A stretch of 64,000 nucleotides of DNA from Sipunculus nudus (taxonomy: Eukaryota > Annelida > Sipuncula > Golfingiida > Sipunculidae): contig CM049307.1 of the NCBI GenBank assembly GCA_026874595.1, forward strand, positions 72,144,643 to 72,208,642. Reading direction: 5' to 3'. Below, in pieces: positions 55,931-64,000 of this stretch. The position numbers and the translations under genes are program-made. Within the stretch, counting starts at the first letter, position 1. Each line of letters begins with the position of its first letter. The notes beneath the pieces are model-generated. The model did no database searches. It was given only the letters and a program-made list of their open reading frames with translations, and was not told the origin of the DNA.

Positions 55931-57380
55931 CCGACTTACCAAACCAAGTAACTAGTAAAGCCAAACAATACTTCATAGGTTCGATTAAACAAGTGACAAC
56001 CGATGTTTTGCATGGGCGACTGTTTAGCCTTTGTGTGCTTATACTGTCATTGCAATCTGTGTTAACTTCATGGCAGGCAGTGGCAGCTGCAATCAGAAAG
56101 TTTATAATCGTCAGCCCAAACATTCGTTCATGACAACTCTGGCTTCCCCCACGTTTCCGGCGGGTAATTGCTTCTGTCATCGGCCAGGGCACTAGCTACG
56201 TATGGCTGGTGAAGCAGGGCTCTACATTGTCTAACGGATGATTTATAATTCAAAATGGTAGCCTAGACAAATGTACGCTCTAATCAGTCAATGCAGGAGC
56301 CTTTGTATACAGTATAATGCATAGTGCCATCCATCCTATGTGTATGGGGTATAATTCATAGTGTCTATGCACGCTTAAGTGCATTACAAATTGCTGCATT
56401 GTCACAATGAATCTAGGTATAGAAGTGAACAGTGCTTTTCAGTTTACACAAAATGTCGCTACATATAGCAATGAAATCTGTTTAAATATATTAAGACTTT
56501 ATGACTTTTAGAGTGGGTATTACTGTGTTGTGTTGTTTGTTTGTTTGTTTTGGAAATCATAATATATATTTCCGTCGTTGAAATGACTACTATAAAAGCC
56601 CAGACCCAGTTCCACGACGCCATATTGCCACGATGTCTGGTGGCGGGTTGTAGCCAATCAGCCTTTCTAGAAAAAAAAACATCCACTAGGAGACCATTGT
56701 TGCAGGAGAGGAGCACGGTACCAGCACGATATGAATCTAAACTATTTAGCACGTATTTGACCCCTTGACGACGATCCCAGAAGTTGGTTATGAAGTGTCT
56801 CGATATATTTGTACAATTTTCTTTACGGCATACGGACGACGCTCATACGACCCTCCGCAGATTGTCTTACGAGGTTCCATAAAGTGACCCTATGGTCATA
56901 CAGTTATATAACAATCGAGGACTGCGCATGGCTATTAGTTATGTCTTATCCTGTTCTACATCGTAAGAAGCTGCATCGGAGGAGTAAAAAATATCGGATA
57001 ATGCATATACGTGGCGACCCTGATTTGTAAAAAGCTACAGAAAAGGCCAAATAAAGGCAAAAAAAGTATAATGTGGTTGACAGCTTTGTTGTTACGTGGA
57101 TCATATAGCACTGACAAAATGTAAAGCTTTCACAGAATAAGCGAATAAACTGCGCGTATGTCCAGATGCCGTGCTTCGTCTGACGTCATATCACCGTGGC
57201 CCTGTCCTGACACGACGCAGAATCAGACTGACAAGAGTATGCCTCTGCTGATAAGACTGGTGTTTGTGGCTACACAATCTGCTACCCACAATGCACGGGG
57301 ACTTCTAAATACACCGGTGGCGTAGGTGAAAGTGTTGAAGAGGGTTATTCAGTCCGTTACTTAAACATATGTATTTTTAA
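55931..57380. other. Gene-free stretch
   Basis: Nothing firmly supportable. CLVAGCSQS in a plus frame near 56633 vaguely recalls a THAP-type start but lacks the rest of the domain. Confidence 0.4.
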
Positions 57381-57529
57381 GGAAGTGTCTGGGCAGCTGA
57401 CAAGGTCGGCTGCGGAGTGTCCGACCCTGGACTGTCTAGGCTGCCGCCATTGTCGGCTGCCTATAGACAGTCCACACTCCAGCCACTGCGCAGGCGACAG
57501 TGCTCTACACTAAGTGTTAGCTGCCTAGA
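57381..57529 (+). repeat. MITE-like repeat, copy 1 (inverted relative to 60595-60747)
   Basis: 149 bp built of palindromic GTCTAGGCAGC/GCTGCCTAGAC words, with CCACTCCAGCCACTGCGCAG-like core sequence. It is collinear with the reverse complement of 60595-60747 over its whole length. Its own ends (AAGTGTCTGGGCAGC and AGCTGCCTAGAT) are imperfect inverted repeats. Confidence 0.8.
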
Positions 57530-57659
57530 TGTGTGACTGTCTAGCCCTATAATAACGGTTAGACACATTAAATCATATATTATAACATAGTGGACAATAT
57601 CTTCATAAATACATTTATTTGAACTTTTATTGAACAAAATAAACAAACAGCATATATAT

Positions 57660-57975
57660 ATATATCTCTCTCTCTGAAGAAAAACAACACTGTAAATTCA
57701 CAAAAGACTCTTTCACGGGATGCGACCCGATCATCAGGTGAATGTTGTTAGAATCTCATAGATATATGTTACACACTTATACAGGTCTAGGCGTACACTG
57801 ATGTCACTGATGTAACTATTAGTTATGGTCTCTCCGGTCTGATTGCGCAAAGGGCCACCCAGCCCAGCGTCTGCGCGATGAGGCTGATGGCTTCCCCTCG
57901 ACCTCTGCGTAATATCCCATATGGATATAGAGAGACAGAGTGTTTTCTGTTCATGTATTTTCTTCATTTGCAACC
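57660..57975 (-). mobile_element. Possible Penelope-like element tail with hammerhead-like motif
   Basis: A minus-strand frame (57973-57734) ends just upstream of a sequence with a hammerhead core (57743-57696), followed by an AGAGAGAGATATATAT simple-repeat end. Coding end, then hammerhead motif, then simple repeat is a layout known from Penelope-like elements. The 79-codon frame has no domain that I can identify, so element identity is tentative. Confidence 0.35.
57696..57743 (-). ncRNA. Hammerhead-ribozyme-like motif
   Basis: Minus strand: stem I ATTCAC pairs with GTGAAT (6/6). The core is CTGATGA, stem II is CGGG/CCCG with a six-base loop closed by a U-U mismatch, then GAAA. Stem III is very weak (three pairs including G-U). 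The cleavage triplet would be UUU. The missing G-C pair next to the core argues for low or no activity. Confidence 0.4.
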
Positions 57976-60594
57976 AGGTCCTTATTTATATTTCTAAGAA
58001 TAATATATTATCAGGTGAGCCCCTCTGTTCTCTTTATGTGCATATATGCCAAGATACCTTACCTTATTTATTTCCAGTTATTAGTCATTTTTCAGTTGAC
58101 AAATTAAAATCCCCATGGTATAATCTAAGTTTATTTCACATTACATGTTAATTATAATTCGTGATTACGTTACAATTAGTATTACTGAAAAAGTGTTTCG
58201 TTGGCTATCTAGCAAAGGTATTTTTATTGTTGAGCGTATAGTGGTCTTTGATTAATATCCATATTAGGGTTTACAAGAAACACACTTTTTCTCTAACTGG
58301 ACCAGATAGCGATATCATCACCAGCCTTGCAACCCCTGTTTCGTTAAGGTCCTCACTCACGCCTCTAGAATGTATAAGTATAAAGGGATGGCACTGAAAA
58401 GGGTCTCAGGGCTCAGGTCTCGAGTCCAGAGTGAGTTCTCCAGTAGCCTGGTGTTTTGATATGTATAGCTAGCGTATGTGCATGGTGCGAACCTGTACTG
58501 CTATGTTATATTAATTAAACTCCGTCTTACAACGTCTGCCTTGAGTTCGAGTTTGACGAGAGAACCTGCAAATGGTCCAGGTTAGTGAACTAGTCACTCG
58601 AACCCGCTTCATCCGTTCAGAAGAGAGGAGTTTCCGAAAATCCACCACTTACCGGGTCCTATCAAAACCATACGCGGGAAGTTAATCAAATAAAAATGAA
58701 GACAAAAGGTGCATGTAGATTCGCGGCTCAATTTGAATGGAAAATGAGAAAGGACATGGAAGCAAAATGGACGTTTCTATATATCAAGTCAACCTGTCTT
58801 GCAATCGTGGCTATAATAATATTACGTTTAACTTCATGAGACATTACCTCGGTGAAAGACAACCAATAAAAAAACCCGCATTATCGGACTGAGATAATTA
58901 ATGTATTTTCTGCAAAAAAAATGGAAGATTCGATGTGCCTTCAATCTTTGATGAACTGCGGATAGACGAACTTCAGAAGCACTGCCATCCAGCTGCTGAG
59001 ATCATCGACATGGACATTATTTAATTTGTGGACTTGTTCTGGGCTATGGACGGCCAGGTATATTTTGTTTTATGTTGTGTGGAAATGTAGCGGCATGGGG
59101 CAACATTGTACAGATAGGTGCCAGTGATGGATCAGTTGTATATGTTGGGACGCCATGTTTGCTCTGCCTGGGGCAGGTATGTTTTGTGCTTCATGTATTT
59201 TTTTTTCTGAATGACCATGTCGATATCTTTATTTTCTACTCTCGTTGCAAGGCAAGTGTAAGTAGTTTACTTCATTTGTGATTCAGCATTGATTATGTAC
59301 GTCGAACTTCATATTTATCTATCTTTGTTGTTTATCAAAGTTTAAGCTTCATAATGTAAGTCGGGTTTTGTTAAATTTCGTTGTTTCTGGTATACTCATA
59401 AGATATATAATGGATATATAGTTGGTTGTATAGGCTTTTATGGTTCTGATAAACTTGAATGGCTTATTGGTTTTGAGCAAATTAAAAATTCTTGTAAAAA
59501 AGGGCGTACGACACTCGTCAGAATAAGTATTTGTGATTGATTAAATATATTTAATGGATATAAGTTGAACTGTGCATCGGATAGACGTTTTGGAATGAAA
59601 GTTACTATGTTGTCTTCAGAGTTTAATGTTAGATGTAATTCAGTTGTAATCTATAGTGCTTGCAGGAGGCTAGGATTATCCACAGCTGTCTCGCTAGATC
59701 AGACTAGCTATATATTAATAGCATATATGGCACTGAAGAAATTACTGAAATATAAGTTGCGTCCACAATGGACACATGCATACACAAGGGATGGGAATTT
59801 TATTCCAGGATTAAATGACTCATTAGGACACGGCTACTTAGACCCGGCAATGGTTTTCACATCTCGTTTCTAAAATTTGATATGGTGGGACTTTTAATAC
59901 AGATTTAGCGTTGACATGGTAGGACTTATGTACAGATTTAGCTTTGTCTCAGACTCACAAAAAGAGGAGAATTTATCCCCAACAGAGATGTTGACTACCA
60001 TGGTGTTGACAAGTTATTATTAACTATCCTAGATTTTAATCCTTCATACATGTAAAGCCCTGATAGGCCACCACATGTGTTATTTTATTACATTCAGTAA
60101 TGCCTGTCTTATGAGGAAAGTTGCAAAACCAACATATATTAAGTATATACTCACTCACACTCACCAGGAACTCAAAATCTGCTCCCTCACCTCTAGTGGT
60201 AAAAAATTATGAAATCATTGATGTAACTGATTTCCAAACCATGAAGCTAATCAATAATCACAATAACATCAATAAATCATCAAAGGGGTTCAAAGGGGTC
60301 TAGTGCAAAACAAACACACAAACAACAGTGTACGTATTGCAATATTCATCTGACCTGGTCAGTCAAAAAATGCAAATACCTGCTTATGAAACACATGTAG
60401 TGTAGGTGTATATATTCGAGTGAATAAGAATTGATTTTTTACCAAACTATATGATTTAAATATTACATGCAACGTGATGCTGCATTTTTGTGTTTTCATG
60501 TTCCAAATTAAAATCCAACCCAGTTACCTGTTGTTTTTTTTTTTAATTCAGCAACATTTTACTAACTATTACCACTATGTCTTGAATGGCACAA
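57976..60594. other. Stretch between the inverted repeats; possible LTR-like segment
   Basis: About 58300-58600 has TATAAGTATAAAGGG (58374-58388), ATTAAAC (about 58516) and, after AACCTGCAAA, TGGTCCAGGTTAG, which might be a TATA, poly(A) signal and PBS. The borders are not defined. Near 58922 a short frame reads GRFDVPSIFDELRIDELQKH before a stop at about 59022; I do not recognise it. The 102-codon frame at 59565-59873 is also unrecognised. Confidence 0.35.
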
Positions 60595-60747
60595 GCTACG
60601 CAGCTGACACTTAGTAATATCAGTTAAAGCATTGTCGGCTGCGCAGTGGCTGGAGTGTTGACTGTCTATGCAGCCGTAAGTGTCGGCTGCCTAGACAGTC
60701 CAGGGGTCTGACACTCCGCAGCCGACATTCGCTGCCTAGACACTTCC
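60595..60747 (-). repeat. MITE-like repeat, copy 2
   Basis: Reverse-complement counterpart of 57381-57529, ending GCTGCCTAGACACTTCC at 60747. The outer flanks are TTTTTAA on the left and TTTTTGG on the right, so a shared target duplication for a single 3.37-kb element is not established. Confidence 0.8.
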
Positions 60748-62363
60748 TTTTTGGAAGGACACGGAATAAGTAAGTTTTTGTAAGCAAACACATGTGAAGT
60801 GTTAACAAAAGTTGTTTCATTGAAATGTAACAAATTTTGATTTTAAACTTTGACAGTTGAAACAAGTAGTCCCGACCGCCCGTACTGCTTAACTGGAAGT
60901 GTATGTTTTAGAAATCTCTGGCGGAGGGTGTCCTTGGACTTCCAACGACTTATCGCCATGTCAGGTCGCGGGAATTCGGCGTCTATTTCGTTTGAGCTGG
61001 AACGGGACATTATTATGTGGGGCCTTACACTGTACCCCTAACAGGATCAGAGTCATATATAGTAAGGCTTGTTGGAACACTTGCCTGCAATCGAGTGTAG
61101 TGATCAGAATATAAATACGTCTTCATGGCTTTGTTTGCTATTTCACTGCAGAAACTTTGAGTAGTTTCAAGTAACCAGCACCACAGACCCCTGTCTGTAT
61201 GACAGCTGGTCCATGCCATCAGGTCATTAGAGAAGCCATTGAAATTTGTAACCTTCAACAACGGTCATTCAGGATGGGCTATGTTGTTTGAGTATCTAAA
61301 TTCAGCACTTTAATTGTACTCAAGATTTGCTCCCCAAATGTAATGGCATCACGCCACCACTGGAGAGTTATTCGTGAGTGCATTATTATAGTAAGGTGAG
61401 ATTTTTGTTTTCATTTTTGGTTTTCAAACATTTTGCGGACGAGATGGAAACAGGAGGATAGGAGAAAAAACAATTCTTTTACACGCTTTATTGTCAAGCT
61501 TTACCACACAAATACGAGCATTAAAGAATGGCAACTCTGAAACATGTGCCCTTGAGTCTTAAAGCCTAAATCTCAAACCATCATCAGGAACACGTGGCCT
61601 ATGGACCATGGCGCTCAGTTGCACAATACTAAATATCATGCGCATAAATATACAGAATATGTCTGCATATTAAGTGCAGATATTCGAAGCATCTTTCTAG
61701 TATCTGCAGTTGGTTATTCTGAACATGCGTTCCAAAGGCATTTCATTCACTCTGTGCAAAACTGAGGACAATAATAAATAAAGTAATACAGTGAACTGAA
61801 AATATCACTTCCACTGTATACCCAAGAATTGAGTAATTCCTATGGTTTAAATGTTTCTACTATTTCATTTTTTATGAACAATATAATTAAGACTATTTAC
61901 ATTGTATATCTTTTATCATGCAATATTTGCAATTCAATAGCCAGGATATAGACCAGAAAACATTGTTTCCATATATTGCAAATGTTCTGGCAGAAATTTC
62001 TCTCAATTTATTATATATTTATAGTAATCGCTTCAATGTTGAAACATTCCTCCTTATGTTTTTGACGATCCCATTTAAAAATCCATTTGTTTTGTAATAT
62101 TTTCATCCCGTAATAAGTAATTATCCTTTTCTCTAGTTTATTTGCATTGAATGTATTATTATTTTTCAATAAAGTGATAGAACATTTTACATGCCGATGA
62201 TATTTCAGCTTTTTTTCGATCTATCCTGTAACAAATTTGAACTTAAAACTGATAAAGTCTAACGAACTTGCTCGTCTTCTGAAAGTAAACGATCTTCGAA
62301 ATTCATTTTAACCCTCCAACGATATGTCATTTAAGTTAAACTATGATATCATGATATTATTTC
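60748..62363. other. Gene-free stretch
   Basis: AT-rich. No recognisable exon or mobile element. Confidence 0.45.

Positions 62364-62407
<44 letters not shown>
62364..62407 (+). repeat. (AT)n-(AG)n microsatellite
   Basis: About nine AT units followed by about thirteen GA units. Confidence 0.97.
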
Positions 62408-64000
62408 CATTACTTTTCATTCGCCCATTTCTAGTTTAATTCATACAAAGCCGTATCATGTCTTATCCGATGTTATATTATTGTTAATTGATATGTCAAA
62501 GCTGTCCATTAATTTTACAAATTTCTGATCAGTTCAGAGAATTAATGTAAACTATGAATAAATAGAATCCTGCTTCATAAATCCAGTCATTAATACTCTA
62601 CCCTTATCGTCATTCATTAAACTATTAAAATCCACTTATTGGTGTGTGCTGCTAAAATTAAAGCCCCATGTGAATAATTTGAACCGTAACTGGCCAGCAA
62701 ACGGCCGCCCTATTCATGCCTCCACCAAATCTTATCAATAGATCACTGTACGTTTCTTGTAGTAATCCATTGTGGGCTTTATTGAACGGCGTTTAACTTT
62801 TTCTTTTATCAGAAAAAACAAAATCTTTAAAGTAGCCTATTCTGATATCTGACGTCTATTAACTAAGGATAATCCCTTGGGTCCTTTTTTTATAAGATAG
62901 GCAAAACAACGTCAATCCATGTGTTTATAATATATAATCCAAACACATATCGGGCGAAAAATCAGATAAACGGCTGGCGTTTTGCCCGAGTAGTGAACTT
63001 TTAACTTCCGAACATATAGGCAACCAGCCACGTTAGGTTACATGGTTTTCCATTTGTCAACATTGCTGTGTTTACTAAAAGCTTGAAGAAAAAACTCATA
63101 TATCCGTCACAGAGGCATTATACGATATTTTCTTGACAGGGATTTCCTTAGGTCCATTAATATGAACGCATAGTTAGCCAAAAATAGATAACTTTTAACT
63201 TATTGCTCGTCACTTTTCTTGTTATTATAACATCAGTCCCTACAACTAAAGGGCGGAGTCATGACAGTTATTAAGATATTTATAAGACAAAGACCCATTG
63301 CCTTGTCCGGGCACCAACCTGCCTCACTTTGAGCGCAAACTGTCCGGGCACCAACCTTCCTCACTGTGAGCGCCAGCTGACCGGCATTAGCTCTTGTCAG
63401 TTAGTCGAGCGACATTGCTTTGATCTTTTTGTTTTTCACGAATATACGTAAATATTACCGCTGCATTCTATCAATACCACACTGGCACTATTAATAACTT
63501 ATAGCTTCAGTTCTATACCTAAATGTTCCTATATTTTATATTTGGCACATATTCAACAATACATCCCGAACAAACGTCTGTAGGTAGCCCGGTTTGCATC
63601 ATGTAAACGTGTTGCACGATGTTTCTCCTTAAATATCTGCCAACCTTAAATAAGGAACACTACAGCTTATTTTAAATAAAATTACCAAAACAGTTATCAG
63701 GAATATCCAGGAATATCTTCTACGTTGTATTGTATATGAAACCTGCTATTTGATCAAGTCCAGTTTCACTATTAAACATAGGGTGCATGTGTCTAATTAT
63801 TACATGAGCAACCTAAGGCCAAAAAGTTTATTATATGTTTCTCAGGCACCGCCCGCGTCAATTTAAACCCCCAGCGTCAAACGTTTTTAATGCCTAAGTG
63901 TCAGGTGGTGTTCTCGTGACGTCGTTGTTCAATAATAAAAAAAAATTCGACTCTCGCGTCGGTTAGTTTCCATCCAAGTGATACTTGAACCATTTTACCT
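62408..64000. other. Gene-free stretch with a short GC-rich duplication
   Basis: AT-rich DNA except about 63305-63385, where TGTCCGGGCACCAACCTNCC then TCACTNTGAGCGC occurs twice, about 37 bp apart. It lies about 30 bp downstream of ATTTATAAGAC, a possible TATA box. Otherwise nothing recognised. Confidence 0.4.

Noticed and set aside
56600-56768. THAP-domain exon suggested by CLVAGCSQS
   Set aside because: The remaining zinc ligands and the AVPTIF-type motif are absent within the expected distance.
58183-58300. Small MITE bounded by GAAAAAGTGTTTC and GAAACACACTTTTTC
   Set aside because: The inverted ends are short and imperfect, and no target duplication is visible.
59565-59873. 102-codon frame as a transposase inside the 57.4/60.6-kb inverted repeats
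   Set aside because: No catalytic motif or similarity recognised; kept only as a possibility in the inverted-repeat finding.

Overview
This is an AT-rich, intron-like and repeat-dense stretch of animal nuclear DNA. It has no bacterial-style gene packing and no long intact host reading frame. Several repeats are of types I associate with molluscs: a pearl/Helentron-like element with about 340-bp core repeats and a GGCC hairpin end, a tRNA-derived SINE with a V-like domain, and a Gmr1-like Gypsy element. A bivalve or other marine mollusc is the best guess. This is inference from repeat style, not proof.

Layout. 1-1460: fragment of an L1/Tx1-like LINE (minus strand). 1835-2170: the best host-gene candidate, a minus-strand 5' end with a possible non-coding first exon, a 71-nt intron and a 55-codon first coding exon. 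2.2-14.6 kb: mostly anonymous AT-rich DNA with a diverged inverted repeat pair, a (TA)n tract, two candidate plus-strand exons (4690-4799 and 10969-about 11066) and three tandem-repeat blocks (277-bp, about 52-bp and 60-bp periods). 14.6-29.1 kb: a satellite (monomer about 87 bp) split by LTR-type insertions. These are two tandem LTR/satellite/gag composite units, a solo LTR with a Helentron-like element nested in it, a 432-bp TRIM-like mini-retrotransposon, and a full-length but dead Gmr1-like Gypsy element (22540-28917). 33.5-34.9 and 37.4-39.0 kb: two different dead LINEs. 35.5-36.25 kb: a MITE with TIRs of about 65 bp. 40.7-47.4 kb: a second Gmr1-like element. 48.3 kb: a solo LTR of the TRIM family. 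49.2-50.0 kb: a solo Gmr1-like LTR on the plus strand. 50-64 kb: anonymous DNA with a SINE (54.5 kb), a TTAA-flanked MITE (55.3 kb), an inverted MITE pair (57.4/60.6 kb), a hammerhead-ribozyme-like motif in a possible Penelope-like tail (57.7 kb) and simple repeats.

How the parts relate. Both Gypsy copies have the domain order gag-protease-integrase-RT-RNase H. Integrase before RT is unusual for Gypsy/Ty3 and diagnostic of Gmr1-like elements. Their Gag carries a stretch resembling the vertebrate SCAN domain. The LTRs start TGTTAC and end GTAACA, the PBS resembles the tRNA-Pro type, the PPT is AGGAGGG-rich, and three insertions show 4-bp target duplications (CTGT, ATAT, AACT). The TRIM shares the LTR termini, the 4-bp target duplication and the tRNA-Pro-like PBS, but codes for nothing. 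Each of its LTRs carries a tRNA-like Pol III A box/B box pair. I read it as a non-autonomous partner of the Gmr1-like family and as the most novel item here. All coding copies are broken by frameshifts, stops or catalytic-site changes.
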